DNA of 64,000 nt from Actinomycetes bacterium (lineage in GTDB: Bacteria; Actinomycetota; Acidimicrobiia; Acidimicrobiales; Ilumatobacteraceae), in the NCBI GenBank assembly GCA_029782355.1, contig JAKOUY010000036.1, positions 66,193 to 130,192 on the forward strand, written 5' to 3'. How positions within the stretch are numbered: position 1 is the first letter of the stretch; every line of letters begins with the position of its first letter. Position numbers and translations under genes: made by a program. The notes under the pieces were generated by a model. It was not told the DNA's origin and made no database searches. It worked only from the letters and a program-made list of their open reading frames with translations. Below are positions 25,883 through 34,495 of this stretch, piece by piece.

Positions 25883-25895
25883 GGTCGAGCGCCGG

Positions 25896-25964
25896 TCAGC
25901 GCCGGCCGAGGATGAACAGCAGCAGGGCGATGATGGCGAGGATGATCAGGATGGTGTACAGCAT
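25896..25964 (-). CDS. 22-residue transmembrane micropeptide
   Basis: ATG 25964 opens 22 codons: MLYTILIILAIIALLL followed by FILGRR. This is essentially one transmembrane helix with a basic Arg-Arg cytoplasmic anchor. It resembles the start of short Lmo0937-type hydrophobic stress proteins, but similarity over so few residues is not proof. It has no ribosome-binding site but has a SigF-type -10 ending 10 nt before the ATG, consistent with leaderless translation. The perfect hairpin follows 13 bp after its stop. Promoter, ORF and terminator together form a complete small transcription unit. Confidence 0.7.
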   Translation of the reverse strand: MLYTILIILAIIALLLFILGRR

Positions 25965-25973
25965 GGCCCCGCT

Positions 25974-25999
25974 GTACCCCCGGCTCGATCCGGCGAAAC
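25974..25999 (-). promoter_or_regulatory. SigF/SigB-type promoter, GTTT-N16-GGGTAC
   Basis: On the minus strand, GTTT (25999-25996) and GGGTAC (25979-25974), 16-nt spacer, between the ftsK stop and the micropeptide ATG. The last -10 base is 10 nt from the start codon. Confidence 0.75.
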
Positions 26000-26012
26000 T
26001 CGTTTGTGCAGC

Positions 26013-28475
26013 TCAGCGGTCACGTTCCTGGAGCAGCTCGAACTCCTCGACTGACATCAGCACGGCGCGGGCCTTGCTGCCCTCACTGGGCCCGACCACG
26101 CCGCGCTGCTCGAGCAGGTCCATGACCCGGCCGGCACGGGCGAAGCCGATCTTCAGCTTGCGCTGCAACATCGACGTCGAGCCCAACTGGCTGCGCACGA
26201 CCAACTCCATCGCCTGGCGCATCAGGGCCTCGTCCTCGTCCTCGTCGGCTCCGTTGCCACCGAAGGCCCCGCCACCGAGCTGGCCCTCGTGCTCGTCGCC
26301 CTCGACCCCGCTCACGTAGACGACCTCGGGCGCCTGTCGGCGCCAGTGGGCGACGACCTTGCGGACCTCGTCCTCGCCGACGAAGCACCCCTGGATGCGC
26401 TGGGAGACGCTCGTGGTCCCCGGGAGCAACAGCATGTCGCCCTTGCCGACCAGCTTCTCGGCACCCGGCTGGTCGAGGATCACCCGGCTGTCGGTGAGCG
26501 AGCTGACGGCGAACGCCATCCGCGCCGGGATGTTCGCCTTGATCACCCCGGTGATCACGTTGACGCTGGGCCGCTGGGTGGCGACGATCAGGTGGATGCC
26601 CACCGCCCGGGCCTTCTGGGCGATCCGGGTGATGCTCTCCTCCACGTCGCGGGCGGCGACCATCATCAGGTCGTTGAGCTCGTCGACGACCACGACGATG
26701 TACGGCAAGCGCTCGTAACGCGCCGCGGCCGGCTCGGCGCCCGCCTCCGGGTGGGCCGGGACCACACCGAGCGCCTCGTTGGTCAGCTCGCCGCGGTCGT
26801 AGGCCGCGTTGTAGCCGGTGATGTCGCGGAAGCCGACCTCCGTGAGCACGTCGTAGCGGCGCTCCATCTCCTTGACCGCCCAGGCCAGGGCGTTGGCCGC
26901 CTTCTTCGGGTTGGTCACCGGCTGGGTCAGCAGGTGCGGCAGGCGGTTGTACTGGCCCATCTCGACCTGCTTGGGGTCGATGAGGATCAGCCGGACCTGC
27001 TCGGGGGTGGTCCGCATGAGCAGGGAGGTGACGATGCAGTTGATCCCGCTGGACTTGCCCGCACCGGTGGTGCCGGCGATGAGCAGGTGCGGCGTGGTGG
27101 CCAGATTGAGGAACACCGAGCGCCCGGCGATGTCCTTGCCGATGGCCACGTCGAGCGGATGGGTGGCCGTCTTGGCCTCCGGCGAGGACATGATGTCGGC
27201 CAAGGCCACCAGCTGACGGGTGTGGTTGGGGACCTCGACCCCGATCGCCGAGCGGCCCGGGATCGGTGCCAGGATGCGCACGTCGACCGCGGCCATGGCG
27301 TAGGCGATGTCCCGGTTGAGGCTGGTCACCCGGGCGACCTTGACCCCGGGGCCGAGCTCGAGCTCGTAGCGGGTGACGGTCGGGCCGACGGTCTGCCCGA
27401 CCAGTTTGGTCTCCACCCCGTGGGAGTCGAGGGCGTCGACGAGGGTCTTGCCGCGGGCCTCGACCTCGGCGAGGTTGATGGCCTGGTTGGACGACTTGAC
27501 CAGCAGGTTGGACGGCGGCAACGACCACTGGCCACGCTGGGCGCCGGGGCCGAGGTCCAGCTCGGCCTGCTCCCCCGCCGGGCCGGCCTCCAGCGCCGGG
27601 ACCGGCTTGGCCGCCCGGCCCTTGCGCGGCGCCGGGCCGGGTGCCGCCCAATCGGCATCGTCGGCGTCGTCGAAGACCTCCGGCGTGGGGATGTCGGCGG
27701 TGATCTCCCGGTCGCTGCGCAAGGTGGACATGTCGCCGAGGGCTCGGCGGGCCCGCCGGCCGAGCGGGCGGGCGATCGTGCCCGCCGCCCGCCCGGTGTT
27801 GCCCAGCATCCGGCGGGTGTGCCAGGCCAGATCGCGCACCGAGGCCTGGGTGACCAGCATCACCCCGACGAGCAGGACGGCGCAGACGGCCACGGCTGCG
27901 CCCACCCGGCCGAGCAGGGCGTTCAGCGGCGCACCGAGGATCAGCCCCAGCCAGCCGCCGGATCGCCGCTCGTCGAAGTGGGCGGTCGGGGTGCGGATCA
28001 CGAAGAGCAGGGCCAGCGCCGCCAGGCTGATCAGCCCCCAGCCCAGCGCCAGGCGATAGCGGTGCTCGCTCTGCCCACGACGGACCAGGGAGACGCCGAT
28101 GGCCACCAGGGCGACCGGGACCATGAACTTGCCGAGGCCGGCCACCCAGGCCACCGTCTCACTGACCAGCCGCCCCACTGGACCGGCGACCCGCAGGTAG
28201 ATGCCCAGGCCGAGCAGGACGCCGAGGGCGATCAGACCGATCCCCCAGATGTCGCTGAGCCGCTCGTTGTCCTCGCCCTTCAACTCGGCGGTCACCCGTT
28301 GGCGGCGAGTCTGACCGGTGGGATCCGCCGTCGCCGGGGCCACGGCGCCACCCGACGGGCCGCTGCCACTGCCGAGGGCGGGGCGCCCGCTCCCGATCGC
28401 CCGGCGCGTCGACCCGATGGCCTTGGTGCGGCGCGGGTTGGTGTCGCGCTTGCGCGGGGGACCCCAGGTGGCCAT
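26013..28475 (-). CDS. ftsK: DNA translocase FtsK/SpoIIIE
   Basis: An 820-residue septal DNA pump. A basic N-terminus of about 85 residues is followed by four hydrophobic helices (about 78-97, 108-125, 133-155, 170-195). An alpha/beta RecA-like motor follows, with Walker A GTTGAGKSSG near residue 465, Walker B YIVVVVDEL, and a C-terminal gamma winged-helix domain (from about 750: LGSTSMLQRKLKIGFARAGRVMDLLEQRGVVG). It moves chromosomal DNA through the closing septum. The linker is short, as in other SpoIIIE-like actinobacterial forms. Gene order with rnj and dapA is common in the phylum. Confidence 0.96.
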   Translation of the reverse strand: MATWGPPRKRDTNPRRTKAIGSTRRAIGSGRPALGSGSGPSGGAVAPATADPTGQTRRQRVTAELKGEDNERLSDIWGIGLIALGVLLGLGIYLRVAGPVGRLVSETVAWVAGLGKFMVPVALVAIGVSLVRRGQSEHRYRLALGWGLISLAALALLFVIRTPTAHFDERRSGGWLGLILGAPLNALLGRVGAAVAVCAVLLVGVMLVTQASVRDLAWHTRRMLGNTGRAAGTIARPLGRRARRALGDMSTLRSDREITADIPTPEVFDDADDADWAAPGPAPRKGRAAKPVPALEAGPAGEQAELDLGPGAQRGQWSLPPSNLLVKSSNQAINLAEVEARGKTLVDALDSHGVETKLVGQTVGPTVTRYELELGPGVKVARVTSLNRDIAYAMAAVDVRILAPIPGRSAIGVEVPNHTRQLVALADIMSSPEAKTATHPLDVAIGKDIAGRSVFLNLATTPHLLIAGTTGAGKSSGINCIVTSLLMRTTPEQVRLILIDPKQVEMGQYNRLPHLLTQPVTNPKKAANALAWAVKEMERRYDVLTEVGFRDITGYNAAYDRGELTNEALGVVPAHPEAGAEPAAARYERLPYIVVVVDELNDLMMVAARDVEESITRIAQKARAVGIHLIVATQRPSVNVITGVIKANIPARMAFAVSSLTDSRVILDQPGAEKLVGKGDMLLLPGTTSVSQRIQGCFVGEDEVRKVVAHWRRQAPEVVYVSGVEGDEHEGQLGGGAFGGNGADEDEDEALMRQAMELVVRSQLGSTSMLQRKLKIGFARAGRVMDLLEQRGVVGPSEGSKARAVLMSVEEFELLQERDR

Positions 28476-28553
28476 AGGGCTTCCACGGTACCAACGGGTG
28501 GCATGCCGCCACCGCCTTGCGCCCGGGGAGCGTCGCCCCGCCGGCCCCGTCGC

Positions 28554-29084
28554 TCAGGCGTCGGCCACGCTGACGACCGAGCCGGTGGGGTCGACGACCA
28601 CGAGCATCGTCGTCCCGGTCGGGGAGTGGACGATGACCGTGATACGTGTGGTCCCCGCCGGGCCGCCGACGATCTCGACCCCCTCGATGACCGAGCCGGG
28701 CAGCTGGGTGCGCACCCGGTCCAGCAGGTGGGTGGCATCGAGGTGCAGCGCCGAACCGGCGAAGGTGTGCCCGGACGCCGCGCCAGCCGGTTTGGAGGCC
28801 ACGGTCCCGTCGACGTAGGTGAAGGCCTCGGCCCGGGTGGCGGCGTGCACGGCGACGAACAGGTTGACCACCAGCGGGGTGGCGTTGATCTCGAAGAACT
28901 GCTGCGGCCCGCCGAGCTTGGCCTCCACGGCGGCGACGGCCGCGGCGATGTCGGCCACCTTCGGCAGGGCCCCGGCAGCCTGCACGTTGGTGCCGCGTGT
29001 GGCCGGCGGGGGCAGCGGCGGATCGTCGCAGGCCGCCAGCCCGACCGCGACGGCCACCGTGATCAGGGCGGCGATGCGCCCCAT
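28554..29084 (-). CDS. putative lipoprotein, function unknown
   Basis: A 176-residue protein from the ATG at 29084 with a short signal peptide and lipobox GLAAC, giving Cys19 at the mature N-terminus (CDDPPLPPP). A Pro-rich spacer leads to an Ala/Val-rich domain with alternating helix and strand (AAAVAAVEAKLGGPQQFFEI). This resembles LppA/LppX-like or LpqN-like small lipoproteins only in layout. There are no catalytic motifs. It sits 16 bp after rnj and 78 bp before ftsK on the same strand. Probably anchored outside the membrane; role unknown. Confidence 0.82.
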   Translation of the reverse strand: MGRIAALITVAVAVGLAACDDPPLPPPATRGTNVQAAGALPKVADIAAAVAAVEAKLGGPQQFFEINATPLVVNLFVAVHAATRAEAFTYVDGTVASKPAGAASGHTFAGSALHLDATHLLDRVRTQLPGSVIEGVEIVGGPAGTTRITVIVHSPTGTTMLVVVDPTGSVVSVADA

Positions 29085-29100
29085 GGCACCCACCGAGGGC

Positions 29101-30762
29101 TCACGCCTCCATGACCACGGGCACGATCATCGGCCGGCGGCGGGTGCGCTCGTTGACGAAGCGGCCGGCGGCCCGGCGGACGTCGCGCTCCAGCGCATCG
29201 ATGTCGCGCACCCCGTTGGCCAGGGCCTGCTCGACCACCTCGGCCACCCGGTCGCAGGCCTCGTCGAGCAGGTCCTCGGCCTCCGGTGCGTACACCCAGC
29301 CGCGGGTGATGATCTCCGGACCCGTGAGCACCTTGCCGGACTCGACGTCCACGGTGACGACCACGACGACGACGCCCTCCTCGGCCAGCACCCGGCGGTC
29401 GCGGAGCACGCCTTGGCCGACGTCGCCGACGATCCCGTCGACGTAGAGGTAGCCGGCCGGGACCCGCCCGGTGGGCGCCAGGCCGTCGTCGGTGAGCTCC
29501 AGCACGTCACCGTCCTCGCACACCAGGACATGGTCACGGGTGACGCCCATGGTGACGCCGAGCCGAGCGTTGGCCATCAGGTGGCGGTACTCGCCGTGGA
29601 TCGGGACGTAGAACTCGGGGCGGGCGATCGACAGGTAGGTCTTCAGTTCGTCGGCCTGGGCGTGGCCGGTGGCGTGCACGTCGGCGACACCCGAGTGGAT
29701 CACGTCGGCGCCGGCGCGCAGCAGGCCGTCGATCACCCGGTTGACGTTGGCCTCGTTGCCCGGGATGGCGTGGCTGGACAGGATCACCGTGTCCCGGTCG
29801 CCGATCTTCACCCACTTGTTCTCGCCACGGGCCAGCAGGGCCAGCGCCGACATGGGCTCTCCCTGGGAGCCGGTGGAGATGATGCACACCTTGGCCGGAT
29901 CAAGCTGATCGAGGTCCTCGATGTCGCGCAGCTGCGATTCGGGGATCCGCAGCACGCCCAGCTCCCGGCCCATGCGCACGTTCTTGCGGATGCTCAACCC
30001 GAGGGTGACCACCACGCGACCCTCGGCGATGGCCGCGTCGGCGATCTGCTGGATGCGATGAAGGTGGCTGGCAAAGCTGGCTGTGATGATCCGTCGGCCG
30101 CGCTGCGCGGCGAACAACTGGCGCAGGACGCCGCCGACGGTGGTCTCGCTGGGGGCGTGGCCGTGCTCCTCGGCGTTGGTCGAGTCGGCCAGCACGACGC
30201 GGATGCCGTCGGTCGATGCCAGCGCCCCGATGCGCGCCAGGTCGGTGCGCCGGCCGTCGACCGGGGTCAGATCGAGCTTGAAGTCGCCCGTGTGCAGGAT
30301 GACGCCCTGGGGGGTGTGCAAGGCGATGGCATGGGCGTGGGGCACCGAGTGGGTCACCGGGAGGAACTCGACGTCGAACGGCCCGATCCGGCGCCGTTCG
30401 CCGTCGGCCACGGCGATCAGCTCGGTGCGGTCCAGCAGGCCGGCCTCCTCGATGCGGTTGCGGGCCAGCCCGAGCGTCACGGCCGATCCGTAGATCGGGA
30501 AGCGCAGCTCGCGCAGCAGGAAGCTCAACCCACCGACGTGGTCCTCGTGACCGTGGGTGGCGACCAGCCCGACGATGCGCGCCGCGTTGTCGCGCAGCCA
30601 GGTGAAGTCCGGCAGGACCAGGTCGATGCCGTGCATGTCGAGGTCCGGGAACATCAGCCCGCAGTCGATGAGCAGGACGCGGTCGTCCTGCTCGACGGCC
30701 ATGCAGTTGCGCCCGATCTCCCCGAGCCCCCCGAGGAAGATCAGCCGGATGGGTGCCGGCAC
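29101..30762 (-). CDS. rnj: ribonuclease J
   Basis: A 553-residue metallo-beta-lactamase/beta-CASP ribonuclease, GTG start at 30762. Motif II THGHEDHVGG (near residue 73), HTGDFKLDLTP and the beta-CASP ADSTNAE are all present, followed by the C-terminal dimerisation region. It has 5'-to-3' exo- and endoribonuclease activity in mRNA decay and rRNA maturation. The start is 1 nt past the dapA stop; rnj-dapA linkage is typical of Actinomycetota. Confidence 0.96.
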   Translation of the reverse strand: MPAPIRLIFLGGLGEIGRNCMAVEQDDRVLLIDCGLMFPDLDMHGIDLVLPDFTWLRDNAARIVGLVATHGHEDHVGGLSFLLRELRFPIYGSAVTLGLARNRIEEAGLLDRTELIAVADGERRRIGPFDVEFLPVTHSVPHAHAIALHTPQGVILHTGDFKLDLTPVDGRRTDLARIGALASTDGIRVVLADSTNAEEHGHAPSETTVGGVLRQLFAAQRGRRIITASFASHLHRIQQIADAAIAEGRVVVTLGLSIRKNVRMGRELGVLRIPESQLRDIEDLDQLDPAKVCIISTGSQGEPMSALALLARGENKWVKIGDRDTVILSSHAIPGNEANVNRVIDGLLRAGADVIHSGVADVHATGHAQADELKTYLSIARPEFYVPIHGEYRHLMANARLGVTMGVTRDHVLVCEDGDVLELTDDGLAPTGRVPAGYLYVDGIVGDVGQGVLRDRRVLAEEGVVVVVVTVDVESGKVLTGPEIITRGWVYAPEAEDLLDEACDRVAEVVEQALANGVRDIDALERDVRRAAGRFVNERTRRRPMIVPVVMEA

Positions 30763-30763
30763 G

Positions 30764-31666
30764 TCAGCCCACCGTGGCGAGGCGAGCGGCCTGCAGGCGT
30801 TGCCAGACCTGCCCGGCCCGCTCGACCACCGCGGCCGGCGCCGGGCCCATCGGCAGGCGGGCCTCGCCGACCCGGAAGCCGAGGTGGCGCATCATCGCCT
30901 TGGTGGGCAGCGGGTTGGGGGCGTCGTCACCGGTCTCGAAGGCGAAGCTCTCCAGCATCCGGGCGTTCACCCGCCGGGCCCCGGCGACGTCGCCGGCCTC
31001 CCAGCAGGCGAACAGCTCCTGGTGGTCGGGCCCGGTCCAATGGGTGGCCACGCCGACGGTGCCGACGGCTCCGACCGCCAGGAGCGGCAGGGTCATGCCG
31101 TCGTCGCCCGAATAGACCTCGAACCCGGCCGGGGCCTCGCTGATCAGCCGCGCCGTCTCCGCCGGGTTCCCCGCGGCGTCCTTCAGGGCGACGACGTTGC
31201 CCACCTCCTCGGCCAGCTTCCGCAGCAGGCCGGTGGCGATCTTGCGCCCGGTGCGCACCGGGATGTCGTAGATCATCTGCGGGAGCCCGGTGCACTGGGC
31301 CATGGCCCGGAGGTGCGCCTCGATGCCGGCCTGCGACGGCCGGTTGTAGTACGGGCAGAGGGCGAGGATCCCCGCTGCGCCGAGCCGCTCGGCCTCGCGC
31401 GTCAGATGGACGGAGTGGGCGGTGTCGTTGGTGCCGGTGCCGGCGATCACCGGGATGGTCACCGCCTCCACCACCGCGGCGATGAGCGAGAGGCGCTCGT
31501 CGTCGGTCAGCGTGGGAGCCTCGCCCGTGGTCCCGGCGATCACCAGGCCCTCGTGGCCCTCGTCCTGGAGGTGGCGAGCCAGCCGCTTGGCTTCGTCGAG
31601 GTCGAGTTGCCCATCGTCGCCGAAGGGCGTGATCATCGCGCTGAGCACACGTCCGAACCTGGCCAT
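30764..31666 (-). CDS. dapA: 4-hydroxy-tetrahydrodipicolinate synthase
   Basis: A 300-residue TIM-barrel class I aldolase. Motifs include GTTGEAPTL at residues 45-53, the catalytic Tyr in PYYNRPSQ and MIYDIPVRTG, and the Schiff-base Lys in VALKDAAGN. It condenses pyruvate with aspartate semialdehyde, the first committed step to lysine and diaminopimelate for peptidoglycan. It lies between the enoyl-CoA hydratase and rnj genes in one minus-strand run. Confidence 0.95.
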   Translation of the reverse strand: MARFGRVLSAMITPFGDDGQLDLDEAKRLARHLQDEGHEGLVIAGTTGEAPTLTDDERLSLIAAVVEAVTIPVIAGTGTNDTAHSVHLTREAERLGAAGILALCPYYNRPSQAGIEAHLRAMAQCTGLPQMIYDIPVRTGRKIATGLLRKLAEEVGNVVALKDAAGNPAETARLISEAPAGFEVYSGDDGMTLPLLAVGAVGTVGVATHWTGPDHQELFACWEAGDVAGARRVNARMLESFAFETGDDAPNPLPTKAMMRHLGFRVGEARLPMGPAPAAVVERAGQVWQRLQAARLATVG

Positions 31667-31695
31667 CGCCGGTCGAGCGTAGTGGACCGTCCTGC

Positions 31696-32463
31696 TCAGC
31701 GCCCGGTGAATGTCGCCTTGCCGGCGCCGTGCTCGAGGAAGCTACGGACCCCGATCCGGCTGTCCTCGGTGCGGAACACCTCGGTGAACTGCTGGCGCTC
31801 GACGGCCAGTCCGGCCTCCAGCTCACCGGACAGGCCGACGTCGACGCACTGCTTCACCAGGCCCTGGGCCACCGACGCGCCGCGGGCCACCTCCGTGGCC
31901 AGGGCCATGACCCGTTCGTGCAGTGCCTCGGGCTCGACGACCTCGTCGGCCAGCCCGATGCGCAGGGCTTCCTCGGCGCGCACCTGGCGGCCGGTGACCA
32001 TCAGCTCCTTGGCCCGCGACGGGCCGACCAGGCGGGCCAGTCGTTGCGTGCCGCCCCCGCCCGGGATGATCCCGAGGAGGATCTCCGGCTGGCCGAACAC
32101 GGCCTTCGTGCTGGCGATGCGGTAGTCGCAGGCCATAGCCAACTCGCAACCACCGCCGAGGGCGTAGCCGCTCACTTCGGCGATGACGAATCGGGGGATC
32201 GTGGCCACCGCGGTCAGCGCCCGGTGAAAGCCCATGGCAATCGTGGCGCCTTCGTCCGGTCCACCGAACTCGCTGATGTCCGCGCCGGCGGCGAACAGTC
32301 GCTCGCCGCCGGTGACGACCACCGCACCCGGCGGTGTGGCCGTCAGGGCCAGGGCGGCGTCGTGGAGCTCGCCGAGCACGGCCTGGGAGAGGGCGTTGAC
32401 CTTCGGGTTGTTGAGGCGGACCACGGCCACCCCGTCGTGCTGTTCGATGTCGACCAGGGCCAC
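31696..32463 (-). CDS. enoyl-CoA hydratase/isomerase family protein
   Basis: A 255-residue crotonase. Oxyanion-hole segments FAAGADISEF and GYALGGGCELAMACD, plus the catalytic-Glu region GIIPGGGGTQRL, are present, so the enzyme looks like a true hydratase. GTG 32463 is preferred because AAGTAGG lies 9 nt upstream. A TTG at 32472 would add three residues but sits directly on that site. It probably hydrates short- or medium-chain enoyl-CoA in fatty-acid or branched-chain amino-acid breakdown. The gene upstream is meaB, linked to propionyl/methylmalonyl-CoA metabolism. Confidence 0.92.
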   Translation of the reverse strand: MALVDIEQHDGVAVVRLNNPKVNALSQAVLGELHDAALALTATPPGAVVVTGGERLFAAGADISEFGGPDEGATIAMGFHRALTAVATIPRFVIAEVSGYALGGGCELAMACDYRIASTKAVFGQPEILLGIIPGGGGTQRLARLVGPSRAKELMVTGRQVRAEEALRIGLADEVVEPEALHERVMALATEVARGASVAQGLVKQCVDVGLSGELEAGLAVERQQFTEVFRTEDSRIGVRSFLEHGAGKATFTGR

Positions 32464-32496
32464 GTCGTGCAACCTACTTCGCCGGTCGGGCAGCCC

Positions 32497-33459
32497 TCAC
32501 GCCTGAACGGCGGCGAGCATCTCGTCGGCGGCAGCCCACGGGTCGAGTCGGTGCTCGGTCACCTGGCGGCGCAGGTCGTCCCAGCGCTGCCCGCTGGTGA
32601 GCTGCCGAGCGCGCTGTTCGAGGCGGCGGGCGACGACCTCGCGCAGCTCCTCGCCCAGGCGGAACCGGCGCCGGCTGGCCAAGGTGCCGTTGGCCTCGAT
32701 GGCCGCACGGTGCGCTTCGACGGCGGCCCACACTTCGTCGATCCCGGTCCGCTCCGTGGCCACCGCGGCGACGATGGGCGGCCGCCAGGCGTCGTCGGCG
32801 AGGTCGGACAGCTCGAGCATCTGCTCGAGGTCGCGACGGGTCTCGGGGGCACCCTTGCGGTCGGCCTTGTTGATCACGAAGACGTCGGCGATCTCCATCA
32901 GCCCGGCCTTGTTGGCCTGCACCGAGTCACCCCAGCCGGGGTTGACCACCACGACCGTGGTATCGGCCTTGCCGGCCACCTCGACCTCGACCTGGCCGAC
33001 CCCGACGGTTTCCACCAAGACGAGGCGCTTGCCGGCTGCGTCGAGCAGCCGAGCGGCCTCCGGGGTCGCCAGCGACAGGCCGCCCAGATGGCCGCGCGTG
33101 GCCATCGAGCGGATGAACACGCCGTCATCGGTGGCATGGTCCTGCATGCGCACCCGGTCGCCGAGGATCGCCCCACCGGTGAACGGGGACGACGGGTCGA
33201 TGGCCAGCACGGCGACCTCGTGACCCTGGGCGCGCAGGTGGCCGATCAAGGCCGACGTCAGCGTGCTCTTGCCGGCGCCCGGCGCCCCGGTGAGCCCGAC
33301 CGTGTAGCCCTGCCCGCTGAGCGGGTAGGCCAGCCGGCCGATCTCCCGGGCTTCGTCGCCGCCACGCTCGACGAGGGATAGCAAGCGGGCCAAGCTGGCC
33401 CGATCGCCGCGGCGGGCGGCGTCGAGCAACTCGCCGACCGGGCGGTGACGGCGACTCAT
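32497..33459 (-). CDS. meaB: MeaB/ArgK-type methylmalonyl-CoA mutase GTPase chaperone
   Basis: A 320-residue G3E GTPase. P-loop GAPGAGKST (near residue 58), DPSSPFTGGAILGDRVRM switch region, ETVGVGQ and NKAD guanine specificity motifs. It protects and reloads coenzyme B12 on methylmalonyl-CoA mutase. The mutase itself is not in the window. ATG 33459 overlaps the nfu stop by 4 nt. Confidence 0.94.
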   Translation of the reverse strand: MSRRHRPVGELLDAARRGDRASLARLLSLVERGGDEAREIGRLAYPLSGQGYTVGLTGAPGAGKSTLTSALIGHLRAQGHEVAVLAIDPSSPFTGGAILGDRVRMQDHATDDGVFIRSMATRGHLGGLSLATPEAARLLDAAGKRLVLVETVGVGQVEVEVAGKADTTVVVVNPGWGDSVQANKAGLMEIADVFVINKADRKGAPETRRDLEQMLELSDLADDAWRPPIVAAVATERTGIDEVWAAVEAHRAAIEANGTLASRRRFRLGEELREVVARRLEQRARQLTSGQRWDDLRRQVTEHRLDPWAAADEMLAAVQA

Positions 33460-33716
33460 CCGCCGAGCTCGGGATCGGTCGATTCGAGGTTGGCGAGGTT
33501 GACCACCTCGGTGACGCCGTCGACCCGGTCGCGCATGATCCGCTCGATGCCCGCCTTCAGGGTCTGCGTCGAGGCCGGGCACGTCCCACAGGCGCCCACC
33601 AGGGTCACGGTGACCACCCCGGTGGCCTCGTCGACATCCCGTAGGACGATGTCGCCACCGTCGGCCTGGAGCGCCGGACGGATGACCTGGATCGTCTGCT
33701 CGACCTGTTGACGCAT
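33456..33716 (-). CDS. NifU C-terminal-domain Fe-S scaffold protein
   Basis: An 86-residue Nfu domain. The CxxC cluster-binding motif is in GACGTCPASTQTLKAGIE and the N-terminal IRPALQADGGDIVL is characteristic. ATG 33716 is chosen because GGAAAG lies at the right distance; an open frame extends seven codons further. It carries Fe-S clusters to apo-enzymes. Overlap with meaB suggests shared expression. Confidence 0.93.
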   Translation of the reverse strand: MRQQVEQTIQVIRPALQADGGDIVLRDVDEATGVVTVTLVGACGTCPASTQTLKAGIERIMRDRVDGVTEVVNLANLESTDPELGG

Positions 33717-33779
33717 GGGGGAACTTTCCGACGGCACCGGCCGACCATTGAACCAGGACCGACCCTAGGATTGCGACCC

Positions 33780-34316
33780 ATGATCCGACATGCCCGACGG
33801 CTCCACGGCGCGCTCGCCGTCGCCGCCCTGCTCGGGAGCGGGCTGAGCGCCTGCACCAAGGACACCGCCCCGGCGACCCAGCCGACCACCGCGGTGACGC
33901 CGATCGAGCAGGGGACCACGCCGATCGATCCCACGGTCACCGTGCCGGCGGCGCTGTCCAGCGTCGATCCGGACGGCACGGAGCCCCCGGCGCCCACCGT
34001 GGCCGATCGGACGACGGCCGTCGTCAGCGACGTCACCACCCACTCCAACCCGGCGGGCCCGGTGCAGATCGACATCCAGGTGGGCATCGACTCGGGGCCG
34101 AACCGCGTCGAGATCATCGCCAAGGGCTCTGCCGTGCAGATCAACCTCACCGACCCGGCAGCCGCGCAGGAGTACCACCTCCACGGCTACGACATCGAGC
34201 AGCAGGTGGCCAAGGGCGAGACGGCGACGTTGAACTTCACGGCCGACCAGACCGGAACCTTCGAGATCGAGAGCCACGAGACCTCCCAGGTGCTCGCCGT
34301 CATCCAGGTGCGGTGA
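33780..34316 (+). CDS. cupredoxin-like lipoprotein
   Basis: A 178-residue exported lipoprotein. A signal peptide with lipobox GLSAC (Cys25) is followed by a Thr/Pro-rich linker (about 26-75) and a cupredoxin-type beta-barrel at the C-terminus (about 95-178). The copper-site region keeps His residues (YHLHGYD, IESHE) but lacks the Cys-x-Met loop of blue copper proteins. Metal binding is therefore uncertain. It may belong to a copper or redox stress response. The following small gene overlaps by 4 nt. Confidence 0.83.
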   Translation: MIRHARRLHGALAVAALLGSGLSACTKDTAPATQPTTAVTPIEQGTTPIDPTVTVPAALSSVDPDGTEPPAPTVADRTTAVVSDVTTHSNPAGPVQIDIQVGIDSGPNRVEIIAKGSAVQINLTDPAAAQEYHLHGYDIEQQVAKGETATLNFTADQTGTFEIESHETSQVLAVIQVR

Positions 34317-34495
34317 ATCCCCTGGGCGCAGTGCTGCTGGCCCACCAGGGCGGCTGGGACGAGATCCTCTTCGTCCTCGGGCCGATCCTGCTGATCGGCG
34401 GACTGCTCGTGCTGGCCCGCAAGCGGGTCGGTCAGACGGCCACCCGCTCGACGTCGGCACCGATCGACGACAGCCGGCCGACCAAGTCCTCGTAG
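34313..34495 (+). CDS. small single-pass membrane protein
   Basis: 60 residues, GTG start overlapping the lipoprotein stop (GTGA). One transmembrane helix (about 17-36: [20 protein letters not shown]) is followed by a Lys/Arg/Ser/Thr-rich tail. Its 3' end overlaps the convergent murA gene by 64 nt, which is unusual and makes the ORF less certain. Probably a membrane partner of the cupredoxin lipoprotein. Confidence 0.62.
   Translation: MNPLGAVLLAHQGGWDEILFVLGPILLIGGLLVLARKRVGQTATRSTSAPIDDSRPTKSS

Noticed and set aside
26289-29114. 941-codon open frame on the plus strand
   Set aside because: Antisense to ftsK and the lipoprotein gene, low-complexity sequence, no homology; a shadow of high GC.
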